A DNA stretch of 64,000 nucleotides. Source: Ganoderma boninense. Lineage: Eukaryota > Basidiomycota > Agaricomycetes > Polyporales > Polyporaceae. Location of the stretch: the NCBI GenBank assembly GCA_002900995.3, contig CM035309.1, positions 1,122,389 through 1,186,388 on the forward strand. Direction: 5' to 3'. Shown piece after piece: positions 47,265 through 58,114 of this stretch. The position numbers were made by a program, and so were the translations under genes. Each line of letters opens with the position of its first letter. Positions within the stretch are counted from its first letter, which is position 1. The notes under the pieces were generated by a model. The model searched no databases, was not told the DNA's origin, and saw only the letters and a list, made by a program, of their open reading frames with translations.

Positions 47265-48742
47265 ATGAACCCGCTCGCCCACCTTCACCGGCAACTCCGC
47301 CATGCCATCCCCACGACGCCTCGCCGTTGCTGGCAATGGCGGCACTCACCAGTGGCAGCCAACGCGGCCCTGCGCCCCATCCAGTCCTTCCGCCGCACCT
47401 TCACAGAGCGCCGCTCACCGCCCCCCGAAGAGGCCCCCAAGCCCAAGCCGAAGGCGTCGACCGCCCTGCGCCGCGCGGCGTCCGCGTCGCTGCCCATCCG
47501 GTCCAACCCGACCCCGACACGGAGCGACATCCACCCCATCTTTACCTATGCCACCGCAGAGCGGTATTTGATGCCGAACCTCCGCAGTGCACTTCCGAAG
47601 GACGCGAGGCTTCTGCACGATGCGTGGTGGGTGCCGCGCTGGACGGACGAGACGAGCGGACGAGAGGGAGAGGTGTTCGTGTTCGGGAACGGGAGCTTCG
47701 TGTCATGGGGCCTGGGCGAAGACGAGGTAGAGCGGTTTGCGGAGCAGGTGGTTGCGCGGTCCTCGGCAGAGGTCGCGCGGCTGAAGGAGCTGGAGACGGA
47801 GGACCTTGGAGTTCGTGACGGACCCGCAGGAGTGAGAGTTGCCTGTGCCTGGGATCTAAAGTTTGCCTTGCTCACGAACGACGGCAGGGACACGCGGTTG
47901 CAAGGAGACCTCATCATCCTGGGTCGTACTCCACCGTTGAGTAACGAGGAGTCGCTGCCCATTGACCTGCCTTCCTCTAGCCTTCCCCGCGAGACTCTCC
48001 TCGCTCGGTATGCGTACTCTCAGGCTCTTTCTCGGTCCACTGCGCTGTCTGGGCTGGAGACCTCGCTAGATCACTATCTCTCGTCGGTCTCATTACTCCC
48101 GCAAGCTCTGCAAAAGACGGGGAAGCCTGGTCTTGGAAGGAGGGCTCTTGTCATGAAGCTGGGAGAGCTCTTGCGGTTTCGACAGGGTCTCAACCTCAAC
48201 CGGGAGAACTTTTCAGACACGCCCGACTTTTATTGGTCAGAGCCCGTGCTTGAAGGTATTTGAACACATGGATCTAGCATATCACGTCGCTCAACGATAA
48301 CCAGGTTACTTCAACTCTCTGAGCAATGCGCTCGACATGAGGGCTCGTATTCGGATCTGTCAACGACAAGATCACTTATGCTGCCGAGGTGAGCGCGCAC
48401 AACTTGAAGATATGTTCGAATTGACCAATGTACCATGGTCAGATGCAATCTGTCTTAAGAGAACTCTTAACCGAGGTGCGTCCATAAGGCTATCGCTGCA
48501 GTCTTCTCGCATTTACGTTTCTTTCATGCTCGCTAGTCGTCTGCACACAGCATGGAACTTATCATTATTGCACTCATCGCAGTTGAGGTCGTCATCGTAC
48601 GTGACATGGATTCCCCTGTTCATTGTCGCTCTGGTTGACCCTCCAGCAGTGTCTCATTCGTGATGGCCCCGAGCTCTGGCATATGGCATTCGGCACGGAC
48701 GAGACGGCGGACGATTCTAACGCAAACAAAGTCGCACACTAA
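47265..48742 (+). CDS. RMD1/DUF155 family mitochondrial membrane protein (~401 aa)
   Basis: Homologue of yeast Rmd1/Rmd8/Sif2 and human RMND1. Exons: 47265-47831, 47888-48255, 48305-48388, 48443-48475, 48537-48596, 48647-48742. The N-terminus is a basic presequence (HRQLRHAIPTTPRRCWQWRH). The domain carries FTYATAERYLMPNL, EGEVFVFGNGSFVSWGLGED, YAYSQALSRSTALSGLETSL, and the LLRFRQGLNLN / SEPVLEG blocks. A single C-terminal membrane helix (MELIIIALIAVEVVI) is followed by a short tail, as in the family. Two extra bases must be removed: near 47805-47808 (to read DLEFVTDPQE) and near 48354-48356 (to read RIRSVNDKITYAAE). The 33-nt exon 4 encodes QSVLRELLTE. Frames and phases then agree throughout. 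Confidence 0.85.
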
Positions 48743-48969
48743 CATGCTTTCGATCACAATTAATCTGCTCATCGGAATCTTTGCACACACCCACACTACT
48801 CCCTCATCACCTATAGAACTGTAGCATATGTAACTTAGTCTGGCCGTATACGGGGCCGACCATAATAATTGTATACACTGACTCCTCGTAGACCTTTGCA
48901 TTAGGCAACGTTGTCGGTTATTTGCACTGCTCAATTTACTGTATGTTCCTCGCAACCATTGCGTACTCA

Positions 48970-49640
48970 ATATTCTGTCGGAGCGGCTTCTTGCGATATT
49001 GATTTTGACATCAGCTTCACTCTTCGGGTATAATACGGTGGATCAGGCCTACGTGGGTTGTTCTGCTGCGTGCGTGCCTTCGTGACGGTGATTCGGAAAC
49101 ACCGACTCGACAGAGACCGCGAGAACTGAAGCACATGGCCAGATGGATATGGATCGTGCTTGCCCACATATAATACAGCTGGTGCCGAAAAGAATGCCCG
49201 ACGTGCCTTCGCGCGCCAATTGACACAAACTGCGCCAAACAAACCCAAAAAATCGAAACAACTCAGAAAAATACTCCTTACCCAGAAACGCCTCCCTCTC
49301 ATCACTTTGCATGTCTTGGAACCTGCCTTCATGCTCGACATGCCGGATAGTCACAAGGTTCTCGAGGAAATCAAACTTGGCGCGCTCCACGCTGCTTCCG
49401 TTGTCTCCAGCAACATTGCGCTCGGTACACTCGTTTACTCATGCTCCGAAGCTAGCAAGTTTTTCAGCCGCGCTATACGATGCACACCGTACCCACTTGT
49501 ATGCACTTCCCCGTCTGCAGGTATTCTAGAACCTCCGAACTACTCTTGTCGAGGACGACCATGCCCGTTGCCAAATATGGAAGTGCCACCTGGCCTCGCG
49601 ACGGCAACCCGATCGGTTTCTAACCCTAGCGGATGGAGTG
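48970..49640 (-). pseudogene. degraded coding-like region, minus strand
   Basis: The minus strand shows protein-like but frame-shifting segments: KFDFLENLVTIRHVEHEG (about 49380-49325), ELFRFFGFV (about 49260) and ALPYLATGMVVLDKSSSEVL (about 49590-49530). No single splice model connects them. I do not recognise the family. The region overlaps the left part of the terminal-inverted-repeat candidate, and part of the left repeat lies inside it. Confidence 0.3.
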
Positions 49641-50304
49641 GGGAGTTGACTGGATAGTCAGATATGCAGAGTTAGGTCCCGAGCCTCATGGTAAGTGTGT
49701 CATTGCGGTCATCTTCGCGCATCCCTAGTCCAGTTCAATTCTCCCCTGCGATGACCCGTTGATGACCGCCTGAGCGGTAGGAAGCGGCGAGAGTCATCTA
49801 CCCAACCTCGTTTTGCATAATCCATCGCGCTTCATCCCAATTTCACCGTCAGTGTATCCACTTTTTGTTGTTCTTTCCGGAGCCCCCACCACCCGCGATA
49901 TACAGCAGGTTAGCGCCCGTTCATGCTCCGCCGTCCCTCCACCACTTCCTCATTCGTCCTCATCTGACCGTAAATTCGTTTATTTCATGATGTATTGAGT
50001 CTGGATGAACATCGGACGCACAGTAACTCCCAATCTTTACGACTGCCCTGGCTGTCGTCCATTCTCTTGGATCTGGCGCGATCACGTTTTCATTCACCAC
50101 TTCAACTCTCCCACTACCTCTTTTGATGTGTAGTAGCAAAGACATAATATAAGGGCCAAATGGATGCAGTGTCTTCAGTAAAGTACGCAGTTGAGGGACG
50201 GGACGAATTTTTTCCATTTTTTCGAATTGTTTCGACGACTTGCGTCAAGTTGGGCGAGTTGGCGCTCGGAGACACGTCGGGCATTCTTTTCGGCACCAGC
50301 TGTA
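49174..50304. mobile_element. candidate TIR element (~1.13 kb) with TA duplication
   Basis: A 30-bp perfect inverted repeat begins CAGCTGGTGCCGAAAAGAAT at 49176 and ends with its complement at 50302. Partial identity continues about 25 bp further inward. Each outer end is flanked by TA (49174-49175 and 50303-50304), as left by Tc1/mariner-type insertion. The interior (about 1.07 kb) contains no intact transposase, so it would be non-autonomous. The alternative is an inverted duplication of a gene exon, because the right copy ends in a plausible GTAAGT splice donor. Confidence 0.4.
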
Positions 50305-50523
50305 AGTATACGTGGCCTTTTTCACAGTGAGAGTTGCGCCTTAGCCCCCGTCCTCGTAGTCCCTTTTCGCAGACGGGTTTGGTACGTTGAAGTCAGCCAA
50401 GGTTTGATTTGGTGCCGTCAAGGTGCGTCTTCCAGCTCAACCACACGATCTAGTACCACCCTTGTTCCCTGCAGCCTGTCCTCCTTCGGTTTCCAGGGAA
50501 ACAGAAAACCGGAGACCTAAACC

Positions 50524-51968
50524 ATGACTGCTCTCCGGTTTGGAATCCTTGGAGCTGCACGCATCGCCCCTGAAGCGCTCCTCAAACCGGCGAGCACTCA
50601 TCCTGACGTCGTCGTTACCGCCGTCGCCTGCAGGGACAAGCAACGGGGTGAGCGGTATGCACGAAAGCACAAGATACCAAGGACATTTTCTGGCTCGAAT
50701 GCGTACCATGGTGCGTAGTTCTACGTTCAGCGAGGACCGGGTACTCATTACTATTGATCGACCGAAGACCTGGTCACGGATCCCGACATAGACGCAGTGT
50801 ATATTGCAGTATGTACTGTAATTTTGGACACTGTCAGAACGTCGAAGCTTATGCCTACGCGTCAGCTCCCGAACGGCCTTCACTTCGAGTGGGCGATGCG
50901 CGCATTGGGAGCCGGAAAGCATGTATTGGTGGAGAAGCCTTTAGCCAACACCGCAGACGAAGCGCGACAGATCTTTGCGCTCGCAGAGAAGAAAGGTCTC
51001 GTTGCCCTCGAGGCCTTGCATTCTGTGTCAGTGACTCAAGAGTCGTCTGTGATGCTTCCGAACTCGAGACTGATACGTCTCCAACCGGTCCGGCCTACAG
51101 CTTCCACCCGGCACTCCACCGCGTGCGCGAAATCATCCAAAGCGGCGAGCTGGGAAAGGTCAAGAGCGTCAGCTCGCGGTTTGCGATCCCGTCCCTCTTT
51201 TCGCCGCTGGCCTTCGAGAAGGACGACGTGCGATTCCGCTTTGACCTCGGAGGGGGTTGCATGACGGACATGGGCGGTGGGTGGTTCCTTGATTACTCCA
51301 TGTCCCACATCCGAACCCGTCAATTGCTGCTGAATAGTGTATCCCCTCGCCGCAATCCGCTTTATGACCTCGACCGACACAGTCCCCCTCGAAGTCACGT
51401 CCGCCAACGCCATCGGTCACGCAAACGATCCAGAGCGCATCGACCGTGCTATGAACGTTACCTATGCGCTCCCGGGTTCCGACGCGACTGCCGAGATGTA
51501 TATTGACTTCTCTCTCCCGGGGTGGGGACCGTTCGGGCTCCTCCCGCATATGCTGCGGACGGAGATAACCATCACGCTAGAGGGCGGCGAGATCTTCGTG
51601 TTCAACTTTGTTAGACCGAGCACGTTCCATTTTATCCGCATCAAGCCGAAGAAGGGGCTTGGGAGGTTCGAGCAGGTGTACAAGTTTAAGGACGGAAGGG
51701 GGGACAAGTCATGGTCGACGTACGTGCTGTTGCCCTTGCCTAGAAGGGTCCGAGAGACGGAGATGAATTATGCATTTATTTCCAGGTACCGGTACCAGCT
51801 CGAGGCATTCGTAGACAAGGTGCGCGGTCGAAGCCCTGCGGATTGGTATGAGCCTGCCAAGTCTGTCTCGGAGTTGGAGACGATTGAGAGGGTTTACCTC
51901 AAGGTGAATTATGGTTCTTTCCAGCCTCGGATGTCGCTCAGTGGTGAAGTAGACAGGCTTGCCATTGA
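50524..51968 (+). CDS. Gfo/Idh/MocA-family NAD(P) oxidoreductase (~358 aa)
   Basis: Rossmann-fold dehydrogenase resembling dihydrodiol / D-xylose dehydrogenases. Exons: 50524-50710, 50768-50808, 50866-51026, 51101-51276, 51338-51719, 51786-51903, 51957-51968. The nucleotide-binding start is RFGILGAARIAPEALLKPA, followed by DLVTDPDIDAVYIALPNGLH and the catalytic-lysine motif GKHVLVEKPLAN. The substrate domain includes FDLGGGCMTDMGVYPLAAIR and SLPGWGPF. No frame breaks. The 66-nt intron at 51720 is stop-free and in frame. At the 3' end a GTGAAT donor gives a short VYLKACH end at 51968; unspliced reading continues to 52059. The sugar or diol substrate cannot be told from sequence. Confidence 0.82.
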
Positions 51969-52218
51969 GGAGTGCCTCGTCATACAGATGGTCGGAAGCG
52001 ACAGAGACCTCTGCTTAAAGCTTGAAATTGGGACGGCATGCGAATGGTGGAGAGGTTAAGCAACAACACTGGCGCCTCAAGCGAGTTCGGGATAATCGCA
52101 GTTGGAATCAATCCAGAATAAATGCGCAACTAAAGGAAGATCTGCTGTGAGGGTAAATGCACAGGTAATACATGCAAAGCGCTGTTTACGCACAGAGTGT
52201 ACTTTTGAAGAACGTTGT

Positions 52219-53585
52219 CTATAACATCTCGACATCCTCATCATCGCTCCCATCGACGTCCTCCCAGCCCTCTTCCTCGTCTCCCTCGTTGTCTGGTGAA
52301 GGATGGATGCCGAATGACTCCAGCTTGGCGATGAGTTCTTGTGTGTGTTCGAGCAGAGGCGCGTCAGGGTGTTCCTGGGTAACATGCAGCTGGGGAATAA
52401 AATGTCAGCTTAAGACAACCTCGAACCGCGGACACACGAACCATTTGACAAGTTTCCAGACAATCTCGTGCGTCCCGCACGAGCTCCTCCCACGTCAACT
52501 CATCGAGCTTGCCACCATTCTCCTTGGCGTGCTCTGCCATAATGAAGAAGCACCAGCCCTCGAGGTACCACGCCTCAACCTCTTGATCGTCGGAAGCCAT
52601 GATGCCTTGTAAGACAAGGAGCGCGGGAGTGAATAAGACAGCTCTAGGAAGAGCTTCACAATTGACAGGCGGGCAGGTATGGGCGGTAGTTGTGGATCGT
52701 CTATTCGCTTCCGTGTTAAGGCAAGGGCGGAATCGTGTGGGCAATGTCATCTTACCGAGATCAAGGTCTTTCCACTGCAACCATGCCTGCTCTAAGCACA
52801 CCTTCGCATCGTCTGGTCTTTGCTGGGACATCCGAACGGAAGCAAGCGCTTGGAGCGCCTCGGTGTTCCCGGGGTCGGTTTGCAGTGCGAGATTTAGCAG
52901 ATCCTCGCATGTCTTCTCTGCAGCTGGGTCATCGCTTTACGCAAGCCCATGGTTTAACCTCCGCGTGCGTTGGATGTAATGTGTGTGCGTACCAAAGGTC
53001 ATACGAGGGATCCATCCAAATCTCTACCATCCCAATAAGAGCTCGTACAACGTTTCGCCTTCTCTCCGCTTCATCGTCGATCGCGTCCGAGGAGTCAACG
53101 GCCCGCTCCTTGCCCTTCAATTGGATTGATAGAAGGTCAACAGCACTCTGGTAGTATCCTAGCGCGAGATGCGGATCTTCGTCGCTCAATTGTGCAAGGT
53201 AGAGATACGCGGATGGGGGAGGAGCGGCTGGGGCATCTGGATGTGGCGGGACGAGTGATAGGAAAGTCTGGAATGCAAAGTCAGTCTCTTAGTATGGACA
53301 CCCAGTACTTGTGATTACTAGCAGTGGACTCACCTCCTTGGCCGCAAAGATCTCGCCTGTTTCAAGCTGTGTGACACCGAGCATCTCCTTAGCCTCTACA
53401 TTCCCTGGCTCGCGCTCGAGCACCCGCCGCGCAAAACGGCCGGCGAGCTCGTAGTCGCACTGAACGATGAGAGTCTGGGCTTTCTCAAGCAGGGAAAGTA
53501 CTGAAGGCGCGGCTGCAGGTCCATCCGAGGAGTTCTCTGTGACCAGAGGCTTGATCTTTTTAGTTTTTGGTCGAGTGCGTCCCAT
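52219..53585 (-). CDS. TPR protein, Acl4-like ribosomal-protein chaperone (378 aa)
   Basis: Resembles yeast Acl4, the dedicated chaperone of ribosomal protein Rpl4. Exons on the minus strand: 53585-53334, 53267-52993, 52934-52756, 52700-52442, 52389-52219. The N-terminus is basic (RTRPKTKKIKP). Tetratricopeptide helices follow: KAQTLIVQCDYELAGRFARR, LEREPGNVEAKEMLGV, LALQTDPGNTEALQALASVR and EAWYLEGWCFFIMAEHAKEN. The acidic C-terminus (EGDEEEGWEDVDGSDDED) is typical of the family. One T is missing near 52631-52634; restoring it gives SYFTPALLVLQGIM and makes phases agree. Divergent from the gene at 53769 with a 183-bp shared promoter. Confidence 0.82.
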
Positions 53586-53768
53586 GGTGAGGAGATGAAG
53601 GATCGGAGATTCAGAGAGGACACAAGAAGCAGAAAGATTATTGGGCGCTTAGATCAAGCCTACCACAAGGTCAGCGCGACGCGACGCGTACATCTTGTGC
53701 TCCGACCACCACGACGCGACGCGTTCTTGATATACATCTCCCTCTGCTGTTTTAACCTTCATCTCGGC

Positions 53769-55007
53769 ATGGATGCATTGGATACCAAAGGCAAGGGGAA
53801 GGCTACCGACGATGCACTCTTTACGGAACGCCTCGATTTGCTTTTCGAGCAATGTCTTGGAAATCTTCGCACATTCGCAGATAGGGAAAGCCGTCCCTTC
53901 GAGGAGGTGGGTGCGGGCGGTGGAGCAGAATGGCGAGGAGCAGTCTCAGGATGAGCTTCTGGAATCCGCAGGTTCGATTGCGTATGGCCGAGTTGCATTG
54001 CAAGTTTTTGTTCGGTGGTTCCCTGTCCCAGCCTTCCGCGGATGACCATAGGGAACGCAGTAAGTTGTTCTCAAAATTGTAATAGTTGAATGGTGGCATT
54101 GCTGAATTGTTTGCAGTCAGAATGGTGCTCGAAAATGTATCGCAGGAATTCGAGTCCCTCGAGACGTTAGCTGGGGTTCAGTCCTTCTTCCTTGTCGTGA
54201 ATCCTCACGACTCAGATGATCAGGGCTTCTTAGGAGGCACTGTGGTGGGCCGTGAATTCTGGCGCGGACATCGTGGTTGTGGTGCACCTGGCGCAGAGGC
54301 CTTCAAGACACATTCTATGCGCGTTACGACACAACGTCCAACTGCCGTCCCTGTCCAGGCCATTCTCCCAACCGTCCAGAACGCTCCTTCGCGAAAAAAT
54401 TCCGCCTGCCAGGGAGGTCAAGAATGAACTGTATGCTGGTATACGGCATGCTCTCAGGTCAGTCTCATTTATATCCAGGGACATTTCATTGGCCAATCAC
54501 TTTCATCCTCAGGACAGTATCTGGTGTGCGGAAGGCGGAGATGAAATGGTCGAACCACGCCAAGTTGGTCGTGTACAAAGTCCGGATCAACGGTTGGCCT
54601 GATAACATACCCTGTCCAAAATCCCTCGGTCTCCTATCGTCGACACAAAACAAGCTACTTCTCGAGCTTCTCCGCGAGGGCAAGCTGTACTTCTCCCGCC
54701 TCGAAGATGGGTCGGCTCCAGAAACAAACGTCCAAGATGAGGTGCCATCGGAACGGGACGGCGTAGACGCAATATTCGAGGACTGGTTGTCTGAGGGCAC
54801 TGAGGGTCCTGGGTACGAAGCTCCAGCGGTATGCAAGCTGTCCGTTAGATCCTACGTGAGACTTAATCCATTTTCAAGCAGCAGGGTGACTCAATGCCAT
54901 CGTCCCCTGCGCCGCCTACGCTGCACGCCGACGAATCTCAAGGAATGGCACAGGCAGAAGATGCGGATACCATCTCGACGTTGAAGCGGAAGCGCGTTGA
55001 GGACTAA
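53769..55007 (+). CDS. unknown basidiomycete-type protein (~335 aa)
   Basis: Not assigned to a named family. Exons: 53769-53906, 53972-54059, 54117-54457, 54513-54828, 54882-55007. It begins DALDTKGKGKATDDALFTER with a helical N-terminus. The most conserved-looking block is RKAEMKWSNHAKLVVYKVRI followed by NGWPDNIPCP. Similar 'VVxYKVRxxGWP' strings recur in uncharacterised mushroom proteins. The C-terminus is acidic then basic (TLKRKRVED), a possible nuclear localisation signal. One extra base near 54319-54325 must be removed to join the first and second halves of exon 3. Its stop codon (55005-55007) touches the stop codon of the convergent HET gene (55008-55010). Confidence 0.65.
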
Positions 55008-57359
55008 TCATATACCATTCCACGACTGTCCAAATATTACACCCTTCTCCTGCCCTAATCCAGTCGCTTCAGTTTCCATATCTCCGTTGTGATTGGCAAA
55101 GTTGCCTCCGTCGTTCCATCCTTCGCTCTCCGACAGCGCATTCGCGGACAAGTCCTGAAGCTGGCATTGGTCGGTAAGCTCAATGGTGAGGTTGAAGAAG
55201 TACTCTCGTATGGCCCCAAACTGTCGGAACGATCTCGTCACGTTGTGCAGGCTCAAACGCAAGGCCCTGCGCGACGGCGAGAACCTGGCCGGCAAGTCAA
55301 ACGTCATCCACGCAATGTTTGCGACCTCCGCCCGCAACGCGAAGATGCGCTCGCCACCCTTCACGAGCCGCCACTCGCCACCCATCCGACTCCGAATCTT
55401 GCAGTACACGGTGGCCTCCATCGCTTCAGGGTTCCTCCCCAGGCGGATAAGGATATCTTCCGCCTCATCGGCCATCGATGACAGCAGGAAGATGTCGTCC
55501 TTGCGGTGAAAGAGCCCCGTCCGAGGAAACGGTCCGTTCACGCCGCCGGACAGCCCCTCCAGCCTCGGCGCGTGCGTCGCGGCGAAGCCCTGTCCCTCGA
55601 GCAAGTTGCGGCTCCAGTCGCAAAGCCGAATCGTGCGTCGCGTGAGGAGGCTGCTCTCATCCTGCATCGACCACGGACTCAGGGAGTCAACAAGGGCGAC
55701 GTCGTCTTCGAGCAGCGGCTGGCCACGAATGGTACGTCCAGGGATTGGACCGGCAAGTCGGCGCGGGTGAGGTCCGCAGGAGATAGTGAGACCGTGCGGA
55801 AGGCCCGCAACACCCTGTCGGCATCTACACGTACCCAGCCAACGTCGACCTTCGACTCTCGGTCTGTGGGTTGGTTTTCTTCGGTGGGGGTGGCTCGTGA
55901 GATCGGGAGTGCGACAAGCCGTCCGAAGCTGTCTTCACATTCAAGGACAGCGAAGTGGGTCGGGGCGAACGGAGCTGGTTGCTCCAGGACCAGTGGAGCG
56001 CATATTGCATACTTCCCCGAGCCAAAGAAGAACGAAAGAGAGCTGTGTGAGAAAGGAGTTTGCTTGAAGGGGATCATGGGGAAGCGGGTGCGGATGCCGT
56101 AGGACGTCGTCTGGTATTCAGGAAGAGGAAGGCGTGTTGTCGCCCCAAGGCGATCCGCGATTCGCTGGTGGGAAAGCGGCTTCACCTGTCCAGCACAGGC
56201 GAACGCGGCCGGCGAAGGTGCGAGGAGGAATTGGAGGTCCGAGACCGATGGAAGGGTGTCGTCGCAGGCGTCGCCCCACGCGAAGATGCTCTGGTCTGGG
56301 ATGGCGAGGAGGATGGCTTCCTGGAGCCGCACGAACGCGTGTCGGCCCTCTCCGTAGTTGGTCGTGAGATGGAGCCCAAATATACCCAGAAGCGAGTACG
56401 CTTGGTCCTCGACTCGGGTGGTCTCTCGCCTCGACGCCCACGACATTCGACGGGCGACGCTGGCGGTATATACGGCCTGCTCTTGATTGAGGATCGCGCG
56501 ATCCACACCTGTCACTTCTTCGATGACTCCGGGAGAGTGTGCTTTTCGTCCCAAGAGGTCTCCAATCGCGGGAAAAGAACACCAGGTACCGAGGGGCGAT
56601 AAGCTCCTGCAGCGTCCATCCGCGCGTGTGCCATCGGGCGCAGCGGAACTGAGAGTCGGGGCGATGTACAGCGTCATCGTCGTCTACGTCTTCCAGGTAT
56701 ACGTAGCAGATGCTCGCGCGGCTGTACCATTCGAACATCGAGTTGATGGCTTCTGAGAGCTCGGCGCTGCTGGTTTTGTCGATGCAACAGGAGTCGACCC
56801 AGAGGAGTTGGTATCCATCTGCTCGGGCGAGAGCACAAGCGTTTTGAAGCTTCATCGAGACGTCGGGAGAAAATAGGATAGAATGAGTTGCGTCTTCGAG
56901 TAATGGGGTCTGCTCCTCGGGGGCCATGTAGTGAGAAATAGAATCGGAGACGATATTTTGATTTCGCTGGACTGAGGCAAGGAGAGGCTCCAGCCAGTCC
57001 AGATGGGGAGCGACAAATGTGAAGGCGTAATTGTCACAGACCCTCGAGAAAATCGATGGACAGGAATGACGGCGATGTGTTGCTAGCCAGAGAAAGACAG
57101 AAACTGCGCCAAGCAGGGAAATACAAGTTCTTGTTGCCTGCAGGACGAGGACGTGCCATATGGTTGACGGTTCCTCGACAGGTTTTGAGTCCTCGAGCGA
57201 CGCGTTGTCTCGCTTTCCGAAGGCCTTCTGGATGGCAAGAAGGTCCTGGTAGGATTGTTCTCCGTCCCGGTCCCAAGTGTGGGAGAGAATGGCGTAGGGT
57301 GCATCGAGAGGGCTATTGATCCAACGGAACTCGCCAGTGGTGGTATCTACCAATCGCAT
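55008..57359 (-). CDS. HET-domain protein with inserted membrane segment (~783 aa)
   Basis: Heterokaryon-incompatibility domain protein; such proteins trigger cell death after non-self fusion. Intronless from ATG 57359 to the stop at 55008-55010. HET signatures: YAILSHTWDRDGEQSYQDLL (start), YQLLWVDSCCIDKTSSAELS, SMFEWYSRASICYVYLEDV, RCARWHTRGWTLQELIAP and the RRETTRVEDQAYSLLGIFGL block. Unusually, about 130 residues separate the first two motifs. They include a hydrophobic stretch (CISLLGAVSVFLWLA, residues ~79-93) that looks like a membrane helix. Two frame breaks: one extra base in GGG near 56531-56533, and one base missing near 55721-55725; correcting both gives one ORF. The C-terminal ~400 residues are family-typical but uncharacterised. 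Confidence 0.8.
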
Positions 57360-58114
57360 TGTTGTTGTATGCTGTATTTTTGGTTAGGAAGATAGGATAC
57401 TGAAGATGCGAATGACACACGTTGCGTGATGGACTGGCAGACAGTCATAGGCTAGAACTGCATAGAAGACGATCCAATGGTTCTGATGGTTTCATGAGTC
57501 GCCGGGAAGAGGATTTTGTTCAGTGTGAGTACTTACTGAAGTCACCTAACGTGACATGGCAGGGAGAACAAATATGCGAGCTCTACGGTTTATAAGAGCA
57601 GGTTGGGCGTTGTGCGAACGTAATATTAACAGCCTCCCTAGGACAACGTGCCCGCGCCCTGGTACACAAGTCTCTGTCATGTGGTGAAGTGAATAGCTCC
57701 TTGGCGTCAACATTGGCAGAGAAGCTTCATCCTGTCCGCGATTGTTAACACTGAAACCAGATAGTCAGTATCGCCTTTCCGTTCATGTGCCCAAATCCGA
57801 AGACCTTGATTCCGCCCATTCATCTCGTGTGACGGTCTGCTGGATAGGTAGCGGAACCTGAATACAATGTCTTCCGTGTATCAGCAAACAGGCTCACCGG
57901 GTGCAAATGCGATCCAGCCAGAGTAGCGGTGCCTTAGTGTTCGTAGGGTCAATATATCGGAGCCTCGTGCCAGGTATGACCTGTGCGGCCTGAGAGAGCA
58001 CCAAGGTTCGGCGGAAGAATGTCTGTAATTATAGTTAAAGCATGCTTCTGTCCCATCAGAATGAGAGCGAGTGTGTTCACGGAGCGGAGTGGTATTAATG
58101 TCCTCTACGATACA
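57360..58114. other. intergenic
   Basis: The HET promoter and the 3' flank of COX11, both on the minus strand. AT-richer; nothing recognised. Confidence 0.4.
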
